This document shows positions 47,433 through 62,329 of a DNA stretch of 64,000 nt, one piece after another. The position numbers were made by a program, and so were the translations under genes. Source of the DNA: Luscinia megarhynchos (lineage: Eukaryota; Chordata; Aves; Passeriformes; Turdidae); the NCBI GenBank assembly GCA_034336665.1, contig CM067592.1:51140473-51204472 (forward strand). The letters are read 5' to 3'. Numbering within the stretch: position 1 is the first letter of the stretch; each line of letters starts with the position of its first letter. The notes below the pieces were generated by a model that was given only the letters and a program-made list of their open reading frames with translations, made no database searches and was not told the DNA's origin.

Positions 47433-50400
47433 GATAATTTAAATCTGGAATTACAATGTAAACCTGGAGCAGATAATTGTTACCTACTTCTTTGTGCTTT
47501 GGGGCTGTGGACAGTCATCTTCCACACTTGAATGAGGACTATCTCCAAGGACATTCTGGTGCATTTTTTCTGCCCACTAGATGACTGTAACCATTATGAA
47601 GTTCTCAAAAATTGAGCAGAAATAACCAAAAATATTAAATTGACTTTTACCTGTGTAGTCTACAGGTATGTAGAGAATCAAGCATCACAAAGAATCACAG
47701 AGAATAAAAATTTATACTTGGGGAAAAATTAATTCAGTCTAAGTAAAAAAGGGTTGCACTATTTGCATCAAATATATATTATCACTTTTCATGAGATTAA
47801 AGACAATAAGAAGAGGAAAAAGAGTTAAAATAAAAAGGAAGAAGCAAAGAATAAGACAGGGAGTGTTTATTGCAAGAATTTTTTCACATAATCTAGTAGT
47901 CCAAATAGATTTATTTTAAAAGAGAGAAAGTTTTGGGACTGAAAAAAGAAATCAGACCTCAAAAAATGTATTGAAGGTGACTTGGAAAGAATGCTATTCT
48001 TGAAATTACATAAACAAAAGGCTTTGTTCCACATTTATATTATACATTTCTTCCTGTTTCTCCCTGCCATATTCAAAGACTTCTTTGGCACCAATCTCTT
48101 GAAACAAGCGACAATTTTCTGCAGGAAAGTTGTTTTTCTGCAACAAAAGGATGGTGCTTCAGCTAACTGGCAAAGACAAATGACCTGTAGGCACTGATCT
48201 ATATTTTTGCTTCACTATTTCAGATGTAGCTGTTAACTTCCTCTTTTTCTTAAATAGGGTTTAATCCAGGAGTGAGTTATTGTATTTTTTGAAAACAAAG
48301 TATCCAGGTGATATCTGGTATGAGCTAAGCAAGATTCCCTGCAGAGCTCTGTTCTCCTTATACTGATTCATCCCTATACAGATACATGACCTGGGAGCAA
48401 ATGTCATAATTTTGTTTTGCTTTGTTTTCAGGCAGTATCAGGCAATGAACAGGAGGGGCAACCTGTGGAGGAGCAGTCAGTGAGTGAGCATGACCCCTCT
48501 CACTGTTTTATGCAGTAAAATTACTGATTGATGTAGATTGAGTGGAACATGAGTTATAATCATTAGGCATGATGGCACCCTCTGCTGTGTCAGAAACTAA
48601 ATTGGCACCAACCTCTGAAGTGCCATGCTTTCATCCCTCGAAAAACAGATCAGGATTTTTAAATGGTTAAATAGTTACTGTAAAGTTTTACAAAGCCTCT
48701 TCCAAAAAAATAGATCAATGCATTTTTTAAAAGTTAATTACAGTTTGAATTAAAATTAAAGATGGACAGTTTATGTACCAGAGAGTAACCTAAAGTTTGG
48801 AAAGACAACCATGTTCTTCATAGTTCTCTGTGTCTAAGTGACAGTTCATTACCCCAGTGAAATCTGCCTAACCTTCTCCTAACCAGGAGCCTACATCCTC
48901 CTAACCACAAAAAGTCAAACCCAATATTCTGTGGTCATATTGCTGCAAGCAGTTGACCTACTGGACAGGAAAAGGAGGACTGGCATGGTGCACAGGTCAC
49001 CAAGCTGCTTGTTCATGCTGCCCATCATAGCTTCTCTGCATGCTTTGCTGGGAAATCCTTGATGTGATGCTCCTCCTTGGAATGACTCCTCTGTATGGTT
49101 CTCCTTTTTTTCTTATAAGGAGCAGAAGGGAGAGGTGCTCTTCCCTTCTTCCCCTGTCCTTTAAACAGAGCTTATCTTCTAAAGTTTTACAGTAGGGGCT
49201 AAATTGGTGAACATGACATATCAGTAAAATTGGGGGAGTATCTTGAAGAGTTAGTAAAAACATAGCAAAGTTTAAAAAAATTCTTTGAACTTAGGTGATA
49301 GCTTTCTTGCTATTCTAGGAAATAATTCAAAATAAATAACAATTACTTAACTAGAATATGTTTAAGAAGATTTGCATTTTTTTTGGTGCTTCCACACTTT
49401 CTGGATAAAGTGTTGCCATATATCTATTTTCTCTGTGGCAACACGAGTACAGAAGCTGATTTATCATATCTATATATTCTTATGTTGTAAAAATTCTGTT
49501 ATCAGTTCCAGATGTTTTCTTTGGAGTGATTCATATTCTGCAAAGCAAATAAATAATTAAATAGATAAATTAATGAAATATTTTAAGGAGTTAAAAATCA
49601 GTAAAGAGTAACAGTATATATGAAGACTGATGTAAGCAAATATGCAATTTGTAAAATAGGTCTATGGGTCTGCTAAAATTCCCCAAGTGTCTCAAATTGC
49701 CACCATTTACATATTTGTGAGGAATAAAAACAATATATATGCTATTAAATGTTTGATCTGATATAGACAGTGCAAGCTGATGTTTTTCCATATTGAAAGA
49801 CATTTGTATGACATTGAAGGTTAGCAACAGGAAATGCTATCTGATTAAGTTCCCATGACTACAGCTCAGTCTTTATGTCAATGCATGAATTTGGGGCATC
49901 ATTTAATGATGTGACTTCTGAAACAAGCAGATGGGGACTGTGGCACAAAAAGTTCGCAGCTGTCGAGCTAGGATCCGTGAGCAACTGTTCCCTCTGCAGA
50001 ACAGACACCTCATGGCTGTTGTGCTCCCTTTCCAAACAAAGACACAGTGCCAGCTGAGTCCTGAAAAACTCACAAGAACCAAGAAACTCTATTTGCTGCA
50101 AGGAGCCCTGAACAAAGCAGCTGACTTGCAAAGAAGGATTAGATTATTAGGACAGCTATTAGGCCTTAATATGAGACCAGGGAGGTTACAAATCAGACAA
50201 GCTGGTTCATAAAAGTGATTATAGAGGAGTTGCTGCAGGGAGTTAGAAATGCTATGGATTTAGCACAAGGCACTAAGCTTCATGCATGCTTGTTTTTCTC
50301 ACTTAGATTTTTTGTTTGGCCTGAGACAGTTAAAAAGATGTGCCATGAATTTACAAAGAGAGATACATAGGTATTTAAGTAAAGATAGAGCATTCTAGTT

Positions 50401-53400
50401 CTATAGTACTCTTAGACAGTACATCAGGTATGTCACCAACATAAGATTTTAGTATTGCTGTTTTTATTCTGAGATTTTAATTTAAATCCTCCTATACAAG
50501 TCTGGTGTTGTAGAACACGATCTTTGTCTTGGACTTTTGATGCAAAGTAGCACCAATGATTTTCTGATGAGGTGCAGAAAAGGTTAGAGAGACATAGGCA
50601 ATGTAGGCTATGAAAGCCTTTTCTTAAAGGTTTGAAGCCTATCATTATTGCAGGTGTGTGTGTAGGCATAAGACCATCTTGTAATCATTAAAAACAAACA
50701 AACAAACAAACCAGCAATAAAAACACAAAAATATCTAAAAATCTTTTTTTTTAACTGGCCTTAAAAATAGCTAGAAGACAAGGCAAAAGTGAATGATGTT
50801 ATTTCCTGGAATCATCAGAGATCTCTCAACATTTAGAAAGAGTGATTTAGGAGTCAAGAGGAAAAGACTAAGACATTTATTTGGAGTCACAATGAAGGTA
50901 AAAAGGAATTTGGCAATGAGACAGCAGCAGACAGACTTCTAAAAGGATCTGATTTCCTATTTTATTTTCTTACTACTGATTTTCACAAGTTTTGATGAGA
51001 TTGTTTTGGTTTGCATCCATTCAGCCATCAACAGAATTAGCTGTGTAGAGCACTGATGGAGAAAAGAGCCATAGGTGAGCAATATTGGCCTAGTTTCTGA
51101 CCAGAGGGTAGTATTACACTAAAATAAGCTTTCTCTGCTAGGACTCTTTGGTTTAAGTGCTTTGAAATTGATGCCATATAAATGTCTCTTTATTAAAAAA
51201 TTTATTGACTTAAATTAATTGTGATTGCTTCTTTTCAGAAACAGCTTTTTCCATAGACCAGAATATCTAGTTTTAGTTCCTTTTGATGGGAAAAAAAGGC
51301 TATAAAAATTACCTGAGTGTTATGTTGGTTCTAGTATTTCTTCTCTACTTTCTATCTTTTATTTTCTTAATAAGTGAGTTAGTTTTACAAGTTGGCATAT
51401 GATTTGAGTTTGTGCTGCTTTACTCCAGGTAACTGCCACATCTGTGTTTATTGATGAAACAAATTATTTGATTGAAAATATAACTAGTTAGTACAAAATT
51501 TCTTTGTGTAAAGAGCTGTGGCATTCAGTGAATCAGGTTAATGATACTGCATGAATGCCACACATCACAGCAAGATTATAGGCAGCTTTTTCATCATAAT
51601 TAATATCATCATCAAGTCAACATTCCAATTCTGAGTTTATCTTAACAATAACATAAGTAAATCAGGGGGTTTGCTGGACTGGTTCTAAACAGAGCCTTCT
51701 GAACTTTGAAGATGTAGTCATGTTATCAAGATTTCTACATGATGCTTTGTCCAATACCTAGCTTCATAGGCCACTCTAGAATTTTTTTGATTTTGAGGTG
51801 ATCCTGGAAGCCTGAAGTGCCAGTGGAGATGTTTCCTGTTTCTGATGCATTGTGCTTCCAGGCTTGGTGCTGTCCTGAGTGCTAAGCAGGGTTTGACTCA
51901 AAACCTCAAACCAAGCATGAAGGAAGACTTAGGAAGTCTTGGCATACGTAGCCTAAGCAAAGTTCCTCACTGGAATAATTTGCTTAGACTTTATGTCTAT
52001 TTAGAAAGTTGCAGCAAAAAAAGTTTCTATGACTTTTCTCCAGGTTAGGGTCAAGAGCAGTTTTTGTGGCCAAGTATGCCCAAAATTGAGAAATCCTAAC
52101 AATTGAATAAAGGTCAGCATTTCCAACTAGATTAAAGCTTGTGGATATATGTATCTTAATGATTTCGTTCTCTAAAAGTCCAGCTAAAAGTGCTCCTTCA
52201 AATGCTTTTCTGAAGAAGATGATAGATAAAAGTCAAGAGCTTCTTAGCATTTGTCATAGGCTGCAATTCTTAATGAAATATTGTGCTATTGCAGTCTCCA
52301 AAAGCAACACAAGGTCACAAGGAATACTGGATGTAGCACAGGAACCTGAGACAGCAGATGTATCACAGCCTAGGCATCCTTGAGAGACTCCCTGAAGGGT
52401 ACTGACTCTATGATGAGTCTGGGAAAATCTCTGTGTTCTCTATATTTTACACTTTTTTTGAGTCACTTTTCCTCTACTTCATACTCAGGCTCCATATGTT
52501 TGTTCTTGCCCATTTTGTATGTCTAAAATGAAGGCCATTATAATTGTATTACTTTAATTTATTTTTGAAGGAAATATATTATTTACATACAACTTCTACC
52601 TGACACAGATAAAAAAAATTAAGTATCCAAGTCTACAGGCCTGCTGTCCATGATAGTACTTTTAAGTAATTTTGTTTTATTATAGATTCTTTCTCTGTGA
52701 CTTTTATATTTAATGTTAGTATAACATGACTGACACAGAAATAGGAAACACACTGTCCAGATTCAGGAGTATTTTTTGAAACCTCTGACTGAATCTGTAG
52801 GGAAAAGTGGGATTTTAAATGGATAAAACTATTAACTATGTAACAGAAAATGCTTATCAATATATGTATTTTACATTCCATAAATGGATGAAATAAATTT
52901 ATTTTAATAAAATTTTCTTGAAAAGGAAAATCTGCCAGTGGCAAACTAACTCCTAACATGCCACAAAGATCTACAGTGTTTTCCATGCATAAGAGCAAGG
53001 TATCACTGAGGTGAATGGAGAACTCTGCCTAAATGCCAAATGCCTGATTTCTGAAAAGAAGTGTTTTGATGTGATATGACAATCTTCAAATGATCTCATG
53101 TGGACAGCCCAAGATATATAAATATTGATTAAAGTACGGCCCAAAACATCTGAATATTTATTGCCAAATAGGAGCATGGTGCTTGTGACCAGAGAAGTTG
53201 AATTGATGTATGATGGTGTTCTCATTGCATTTGAAATAATTTGTATCAAAGAAGCCAGGGAAAACTTAAGAAAACATAATATTAAGGATCAACTTGACAT
53301 ATTCCTTCCCAAATTTGGGTTAAAAGGGTTTTCTTTGTACAAGCTGAATTTTGTAGCCGTAGAGAAAGCACTCCAGTATTGCCACTGTAAAACACAAGCT

Positions 53401-53859
53401 TTGGTTCACCATAAACAGTGAAGGAAAACCACTCTCACTAATCATTGTCTAGATAATGTTTTACATCAGGAACAGCAAAAGGGTGGAATATTTTTCTATA
53501 CACTAGATGAAATACGACCATAGAGAGGGAATCAAAATGACATTTACTTCTAACTCCATTATATCATTGTAAAGATTTTTGGTTGGTTGGGTGGATGGCT
53601 GGTTGATTGGTCAGTTTGGAGTTTTTTGAGTTTTGGTGGTTCTGTTGTTTGTTTGTTTGTTTGTTTGCTTATTGGGTTGTTTGTTTTTGGTTTTTTGGGT
53701 TTTTTTGTTTGGTTTTGGTTTGCCTTTTTCCTTATCTTAGTGTTTCAAATAAAATTTTTTACTGGAGATAAACATCATCTAAACAGCACTGATAAAGTGT
53801 TCATTTGCAGTGTTTATTATTCAGTAAGATGACTGAAGGGCATGATGCTGTCCTGAGGG
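47433..53859. other. AT-rich non-coding stretch
   Basis: No gene is supported. It includes an AAAC run near 50690-50712, T/G-rich low complexity at about 53577-53715 ('gtttgtttgtttgtttg' and similar), and an open frame of 93 codons at 49931-50212 of unknown status, discussed in the findings. Confidence 0.4.
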
Positions 53860-54668
53860 ACTTAAACAAGTTCCAGGAACCTGATGAAGTTTAATAAGAC
53901 CAAGTTCAAGGGGCTGTACCTAAACCAAGGTAAACCTCAGTATTGGCATAGGCTGGGGATGAACAGATGGAGAGCAGCCCTGCTAGAAGGGCTAGGGGGT
54001 GCTGGTGGATGAGAGGCTGGGCATGACCCAGCCATGAGCACTCCCAGCCCAGAAACCAAACACACCCTGGGCTGCATCCAGAGCAGCGTGGGCAGCAGGG
54101 GAGGGAGGGGATTCTGCCCCTCTGCTATGGTGAGACCCCACCTGGAACCCTGCACCCAGCTCTGGGGTCCCAGTGCAGGAAGGACATTGTGGACTGTTGG
54201 AGTGAGTTCAGAGGAGAGCCACAAAAGTGACGAGAGGTCTGGAGCACCTCTCCTATGGCAAAAGTCTGAGACAGTTGGGATTATCCAGCCTGGAGACAAG
54301 AAAGCTCCAAAGAGACCTCATTGCAATCTTCCAGTATCCGAAGGAGGCTTTAAAGAAAAATTAAATGGACAGATTTTTTAACAGGGCAAGCAACAACATG
54401 ACAACAGATAATAGTTTTAAACAGAATGAGTCTAGATTCAGACTAGATATAAGAAAAGTTTTTATTATCACATTGGTGAAATCCTGCAATAGGCTGTCTA
54501 GAGAAGCAGTAGATGCCCCATCTCTGGAAACATTAAAGATCAAGTTGGATGTGCTCTGAGCCACCTGTTGAATTGAAGATGTCCCTGCTTATGGCAGGAG
54601 ATTTGGTTTTAATAACCTTTAAAGGTCCCTTACAACCCCAACCATCCTAAAAGCCTATGATTTTACGC
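53860..54668 (+). mobile_element. CR1-type LINE fragment (3' part)
   Basis: Plus-strand CR1 of about 800 bp. Landmarks: 'gtgctggtggatgagaggctgggcatgacccagcc' near 53998, 'aggaaggacattgtggact' near 54178, 'attatccagcctggagaca' near 54279, and the end 'aaggtcccttacaaccccaaccat' followed by 'cctatgatttta'. It matches the copy at 37015-37665 in order and sequence and extends further 5'. No long ORF2 frame survives. Confidence 0.88.
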
Positions 54669-57600
54669 TTGTTTTAATGTTAGTGTGCTCTGAGCACCAC
54701 TTTTTCCCCCCTACATGCTTACTATAGGCTTATATCCTTGAGACACCACTACAGTTGATAGCAATTAAGATGCTAAAAGCTGTTGCTTTACTAGCTAATT
54801 TAATTACCTGCATGATGTATGAGAAAGTGCCAGTGAAAAGCTGGTTTCCACTCCAGATGGCTACAAAGTGCTGGAAAGACAAAAGATTCTTGTATGGCAG
54901 AAGAATTAGTGACAAGCAGAAGGATTCTTGAAGATCATTATATCTGCCTCCACATCTCTATAGTTTGACAAAATAGCATTAACAGTAAATATCAAGCCCT
55001 CTGTGGTTTAAAGTAGTTTAAAACAACATGAGCTCATGTTTCTAAAATAATAGCTGAATAAAAGAAAAGGATCCAAAAATTCTGCAAATCATTTTGCTCC
55101 ATTCTTGCACAAAGTTGGCATTAAATCCTATGTCTGTGGTAAAATTCTAAAACTGTTGCTGTTCTTTCCAAGAGGTACTGAAAGAACCTGCAGCTGTCAA
55201 ACTCCTCTCAGAAATATCTGTAACAAAACAGCTGTATGCCACACTTAATGAGGAACCTTTCTGGCCATGACAGCATGAGTTGTTTGTGGAGGACAAGAAT
55301 AAAGGAAGCATGTGCTCTCCCTCAGGTTATGGTGATTCAGTACAAGCTGTAGCTTTGAATAGATGCATCAGTTAATATAAATTCCCAGTACTAGGACTTT
55401 CAGACTTCTTACTTTTGTTGAAGTAAAGAGATACACATCCTGCTCTTTCTATATATTCCTTTACTTTTATAAGGGATTCACTTGATCAGGGACACCAGAT
55501 ATTGGCTTTCTATGGTTGTCAGATAGCTTATCTTGCCTAGATATATTCCCTTGCTGTGGCATCGTCAAATAAAACAAATACAACAACCTACATTTACTTA
55601 ACAAAGAGTAGGTCAGAAGAAGTAAAAACCAACCTAACACTACATAGGTACTCGGAAGTATGGCCTGTTTCTCCCTGGTGGTTTCATACATAGAGGATGC
55701 TTTATGTTTGGCCAACTGATAATTTCCAAACTCTATTCTCAGACATAATAGGAAAATGGAGTGTAATTTTCATATCAGAACATAAAGAAAGTAATTAAAT
55801 TGTATCTAGGTGATGCTAGCTCTTTTTGATGGCTAACTTTTTGAACAGTCTTTCACTACAAATAAATAATCTGTGCCCCCTTGCATTATGCAGAAGTAAG
55901 GCAGGACGAGCTCTTTAGTCAGCCTATTCCAGAAATGCAGCTGCTCTGGGTCTGATGCAGTCTCCACTGGCCCTGAGTAGTAATAGTGATGAAAACAACT
56001 ACCTAGCAGCAAAGCAAAAGATGGGGTGGAATAGGCACTTGTGGTCATTCTCATTATTTGTAAGGTATATTGCTTCCCCAGCTGAACTAACAAGCAGAAC
56101 TTAAATGAGCAGAAAAGATACAAAGCAGGTGTGTTGGACAGTGGCTTCTAGTTAGTATTGTCAGACCACAAAATATCCACCTGATTTGTTTATTTGAAAG
56201 CTAGTGGAAAGCTTAATTCAAAAATATATTTTAAAAAAATAAATAAAACAAAAAAAAAAAACAAAAAGAGGAAGAAATAAAGAGAGAAAAAGGGGGCTGC
56301 AGGAGATTTCACTAGAACTAAACTGCAAAAAATTGAGGCTATATAGAATATTTCTTCCTATCACTACAAAAAAAATCTTTCACACTTTAAAAATGTTGGG
56401 CTGCATTTTTAAAATAAATTTGAATGTAATTTTTTAAGATTATGAAATGTTTTGTATCCCATCTTTTGTTTTTAGTAATTAGGATCACAATCTGAAATAT
56501 GAAAATAAAGAATTTACAGAATATACGACAGAAAAATTTTAAGTATAATGAACATTCATATTTGAAGTTACCTTTAAACTTCAGGATTGTGCTTTTTTAA
56601 AAGAGAACACATATGCTTAAACTCTTACCTCAGGCTTTGGAATAAATGACCGCTCAGGTTTCAGAATTATTTATCCCCAGCAGCTCACACTTAATTTAAT
56701 TATCTTAGTGTAAGACATAGGTGTGATTCATATGCCTCATTCATTTCCTCTGTAGAGTGGTGCAATGAGGTGCAAAACTGCTGAGTAGAAAATACATACA
56801 GATTTTATGGTTATTTTGGGTTTTGGCTAGTGCTTCCCTCAGATTAAAAGGAATTCATAGCTCAGCTATGTAACTGTGATTTCTTTCAAAAAAATAAAGT
56901 GGGGGAAAATATTAAACTGAAAATAGTGTAGTGCAACACCAAGGCTGGGATATAGTACTCTATCTGCATTTTCCAAACACACCCTTCCAACCAGCATCTT
57001 ACAACCTGACTTCAAGTCTTCCCTTTTTTGGCTACAGACCCTGGGTGTGGTAGTTTCTTCTCTCTGCTGCTTCACAGTAACTCCATGTTCCAGCTGCTCC
57101 AGAGCAAATGCAGGCAGCATATTTTTAAGCTATTATAGACAGCACATTTCATGAGCTGTTACCACAGAAAGTCTGAGTATTGCATTTTAAACTATTTAGT
57201 TTATAGACTGATAAATTATGCATGTATTAACTCGGTTAACTCTATTAACATCTTAACATTAAACTAATGGAACAATTGAATTATTGATAAGCCACTTTGA
57301 CATAATGAAATTATAGCTAGGAGCAATGCAACCCTGGGATACAAATTTGTAGTTCTGAATCTTGATTTTCAGTCTGAAAGATGTCTCTGCATATGAAAGG
57401 GTCCTTAAACATGTGCTTAGCTTTGAGAAAGTATTAAGCACAGGCTCAGGTGACTTCCAAAGCTGAGACAATCGTGGTTGGTGTAATACGGGAGAAAAGA
57501 GATTCCTGTAGGAATTGCATTGGTGATTCAATAGGTGGCAGTCTTATCGACTGAATGATTCAGCTTAGTGCAAAGTATTGAAGGGCTCATTTTTCAGCTG

Positions 57601-60600
57601 AGATATAAACTAGGGGTTCCAGATGGTTACTAATGTTTACAGCTCTCATTACAATTTGAGGGCATTGTTACTGAGAAAATCATGTACCAGCTGGACTTCT
57701 ACACTGTGTTTTTGGTTAATAATGCTCCAGCCAGTGGACAGTTCTACAGTTTAATACATGGCCCTGAAGAGGTTTCAGCTGTGGATGAAACTTGTCCCAA
57801 GCACAGACTGTGATTTAGCACAGGCCAGAGTGCAGCCTCAGTAACAACCTTGCATGAAACTATACTGATCTAGAGAGAAAGCTGCCTGGAGTCTAGGTGA
57901 GGTCCAGAGGACATGCCTTCACACTGTTCCATTTGCCAGCTGAGACACAGCTCACCAGGAGAGGAGTTTTGTAATACAGCTGAATTTGGCACCATGCTCT
58001 GCACCATTGCTCAGTGTAGGACATTCCAGAGAACAGATGCAACTGCCTTGCCAGGGAAATACAAAAGCAGCTGCTCTGAGAACTGCATTATATCTCACAA
58101 GAATGTCCCATATTTGTCAGGAAAAGATTATTAACCTTGCATTCTAGAAATGCTGATTCATCTATAAATTAAATGAATTCAAGCTCTCTGAGAGCTTGGT
58201 GCAATCTCTGTTTAAATTAATTTATGGTATTTCATACCAGGCACAATCACACACTGCAAGATTCAAGTCATATCCTTATTCTGTAGGGAAGTTCAGGATC
58301 CTTTACCTTTCTCTGAGTACCAGCCCAAAATCCAAATTATTTTCTGGTTAATGCATTTCTTTTTAGATATCTCCTACCATATAGTTAGGAGAATGCTGCT
58401 GCATTTACATCCCTCATACAGAAACAGATGTTTTCAAAGACATTTCCCTTGTATTTCTATTGCATCAGTGCTAATGTCGTAGCCTTTTTGCTGAATCTCA
58501 TTATAAAAGGTTGTCTTCAGGACAAGATCTTTTTTCCATCATGAGTCTTTAGAAAAGTTATTGAGTTTGTTTCTTTAAATGTTTTAGATCCTTTTACAGT
58601 TTAAATCATTTTACATGCATTTGACAGTGCCTGCAGCTATAGGGGAGGAGGGGAAACCAAAAGAAAAAAAACCATGTAGATACTGAATCTGGAAGTAAAA
58701 AGCCAGATTCCCCTCTGGTCTCAACACAGTCATTTTTCTGGTGCTGGCCAGTACAGATTCAGAAGCTGGTAGTAGCTTATGATCACTTTGCAATCCTGCT
58801 CAGGAGAATGGACTTTGAATAAAATCAGTATAAGCCACTGAGGATGTAGTTTCACAACTGCGTTAGGCAATCACTACAGAACCATTAAAAACATAAAAAA
58901 CCTTCTGTCTTTGCTTGCCACTGCTCTACTGTTAGCGAGGTAGTCTGGATCTTTGAGCTGGGCTGCACTAGTGCTCTCCAGTTTCCTTCTGCCTAGTGGT
59001 CTCAGCTTTCTAAACACTGGGAAGCAGCCGAGCAGAGTGAAGATGGAGAGAGAAGTGTGACAGTCATGCAGGTGCCAGAATTAGATGGACTTGAAGGTAC
59101 TATAAAATTACATCTGAACCTGCTCTGGTTGGGTCATCTGCCAGTCAATATTCTGAAAATACCACTCTTCATTACACCTAATTTTGTGTACTGAAAATTA
59201 CACACTTGAGCTGACACCAGAAGCCAAGAGCTAATGTCCCTGAATGTCATGAGCGGGTTTGGTGCCATTTAAGGCTAGAGAAGAGGGAAAGTCCTTATAT
59301 ATTTTCCTGCAGAAAGCCACAGTGTTGATCCTTTCTGCCTCCATTGCAAGAGTTGCTAGACTTTCCTTCTCCCTACCTCAGTCTCTCAGTCTTTTGGTTC
59401 CCTTTCCCCGTCTGGGATAGGTACATTCTTCAAATAGCAAGTGCCTTCACTCACTTTTACCTTAGTTATGAAGTCTTCAGTCATCAACATACTATTGTTA
59501 TTGCAGGCTGAATTTCTTTCTAATTAAATGTGACACAAAATTTACTGTCTAGGAATGTCTTCTGTTCATATTTCCCTTCCCAACATTTTTAATATCTCAG
59601 GTGTTGATTTGCAGTGAAAAATCAGCCTTACTTGCATACTGCTTTCAAATTAATGTTGTTATTAATGAAAAGGAGAGACTGTGGCTACTATTAACACAAC
59701 AGAAACAAAATTTTTTTCAAGACAAAAAGTCAGGGCAGAAAGAAGGCGGAAAATGGAAGAGCTCATGTACCTCATGTCGAGCTCTTGAGTATCTCACTGT
59801 ACTGCTGCTGCTGCTGCACAAGTAATTGAACTGAAAAATACTATCTCCAGCCCAGTGCACAAAACATGATAGTGTGGGCTGAGAAATAAAACAAGGAAAA
59901 TACAGTCAGCACTTCTTGGTTTTGGGCAGGATAAGGAAAATATTGCAAACCATTCTTGCAACATGAAGGTCATGGTATAGAAAAGAAACTGATTATAATG
60001 CCCATGGTAACCTTGTAAATATTTTTAAATATGAACATTGCAGCTCTTTATTGTGCATTTACATTTGTCTATGTCATAGTCCAAGCTTATTTAGAAACTG
60101 CAAGAAACTTATTTGTGCCTCTGAACATATAATTTCCAAATACAGTTCAATTCTGAAAGAGCTTAAAAAATGAGGGAAGAAATTCTAGTGCAACCCAGTC
60201 AAATGGGCACTGAACTAAAAAGCAAGCATATCCAGTACAACTGATTTTCAAGGAAAATAAATACAAAAAGAAATGTGATATGTATAGAAAGATATACTGA
60301 CATCAAAGAAATATTAATGCCTAGGAAAAGGCTACATATTTCACTGTCATTTACAAAAAAAAACATCTTAATAAATTAAGTTATAGTAAATTAATGATGA
60401 CTCCCAAACTTGATAACCATCACATAACAGGACATTTTAAAGAAGCATTCTTTAATTAGAATTAAGACAACTTGTCGCAATGAAATATGAATTATATCAA
60501 ACATGCACTGAAGAATGGTGAATGAGGTTACAGGAAAGTCAGATAAAAAGTGAAGCTTTCTCAAAAGACTGATTGTTAGACTGAATACTGGATGTACACA

Positions 60601-62329
60601 TGTTAACAAGAAATTTTGTTTCCAGTAATGACAGGAAAAATGCTCTCTAAGGATGAGATTTTTCAGAGGAGTTCAGCACTGAGGAGTTTCTGAAGAAGTC
60701 ATTTTGACCACATTCACTATTAAAGTGAACTGATGGGCAGTGAATGTTTAAAGTTACATCTGGTCTCTTCCCTATCAACTCACACTTACAATGCAAGAAA
60801 CCTTACCTTCCCCAGTAAGGTAAAGTCACCTCAACACACTCAGCAAAAACAAAACAAAACAAAACAAAACAAAACAAAACAAAAAAAAACAACCAAGCAA
60901 ATAAACAAAACACAAAACAAAATCCATACACAAATCCCTGATGAATTTGCTTTTGCAGGAAGAATGTTGTCCAAAATGCTCTGTATAGCTGTTTGCTATT
61001 TTAAGTCTGCTTTAGTAAGTCACCACTAAGTTCAGTGAGACATAAGGTCAAGTTATTCAGAGTTCAGAACTAAAAGTTCTTTGAATCTGATTTACTGAGT
61101 CTCCTTGGCACTGCAGGCTCTTGAGGAAGAATACCTACTGTTCAGACTCTTCAAAGGCAAGAGTATAGCTCTGACCTTATACTAAAGGGTCCTCTTTGAC
61201 CAGCAGACACTTCTGCAGGAGTTAACCATCTTTATAAATCCAGTGCCAAGGGGTCCTTTGCTCATAGGAATTCATCTCTTCATTGACTAAATTATTTTAT
61301 CTTTCTGCTATTTTCTTAACAGCTTGCATAAAGGTGCAAATAATTTGCAATTCTACTTAAAAAATACAAAGACATTAACAATATCTACCAAATAGAGCCA
61401 CAATACTTTTGCTTCAGAATTAGGCTGGAGGCACATGAGGATGAGGCCATCCTGATATTCATTAAACAGTTCCATTTAAGTGCAAGGCCCATCAGGAAAT
61501 GTTGGACAGAAAAGCAAAAGAGCAGGAGTCACTTAATAAGTGTAAATACTTGTAAATGTACCACTGACATGATTCACTTTCTTTTTCTCTTTTCTCAGTA
61601 TGCAGAGTATTTAGGACTTCCTGGACTCTTTCCAACTGTCTAGATTCTGCACACTGATTTATGATTGCAGTAACTTAGATATTCACATAATTCCTTCTGG
61701 TTGTCTGCTGTCTTTGAGGAATTTTTTCTCATGGAGTAATAGTAAGAGCATGGACCTCACCTATTAAGTAAACATATAAAACCCTAAGCATTTCACTGGG
61801 AAGTCCCAAATGTATTTTCTGTCAGTCACAGTAACATATCTAACAAAACCTCTTATGTTACAGGAGCTCTAACTATTCAATTGATAGTGATCAACAAGAC
61901 GTTTTGACAGATTTAAATTCAGACTTCCTGGTGCAGAGTGGAGGACCTACAGATCTGTCAAGACAGACTAACCTGTAAAACAGAAGCAAAGCCAGTAAGG
62001 AAGAGTAAACCTGGAGCTCCTCATATCATTTGCAGAGAGTAACTCTTCTGATCATAAGAGCCCTCTTTAAGAGCAGGAGTTCTGCTCTCTGATCTCTGAC
62101 TTGCTTTGCCTTTTCTGCTGCTGTCCTTTCACACCTCTTCCATGAGCTACTCCTTCACAATATGGAAATTGCAAAGTTATAACACAGTTTGATGGAACAA
62201 TTTGTCTATTACTGATGCTGTTTGGTTTTTGCCTTTTATCTTTTATATGATTTCAGTATTCTTCACACATATATTTGTAGCTCTGCAGCCTATGGTACTA
62301 GTGGCTAGTTTTCCCAGCAATTTTCCATG
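54669..62329. other. AT-rich non-coding stretch
   Basis: No gene is supported. Low-complexity parts include an A-rich run at 56226-56285 and the AAAAC repeat at 60845. A 19-bp near-palindrome (caagctctc, one central base, gagagcttg) is at 58180-58198. Confidence 0.4.
60845..60922. repeat. AAAAC pentanucleotide microsatellite
   Basis: Consecutive (AAAAC) units from 60845 to about 60890, then degenerate A/C-rich units to 60922. It is the complement of the TTTTG type at 46724-46824 but unlinked to it. Confidence 0.95.

Noticed and set aside
47133..47531. 132-codon plus-strand frame with Lys/Asn repeats
   Set aside because: It is read through the 9-bp tandem repeat and the purine microsatellite; the repeat yields open frames in several readings.
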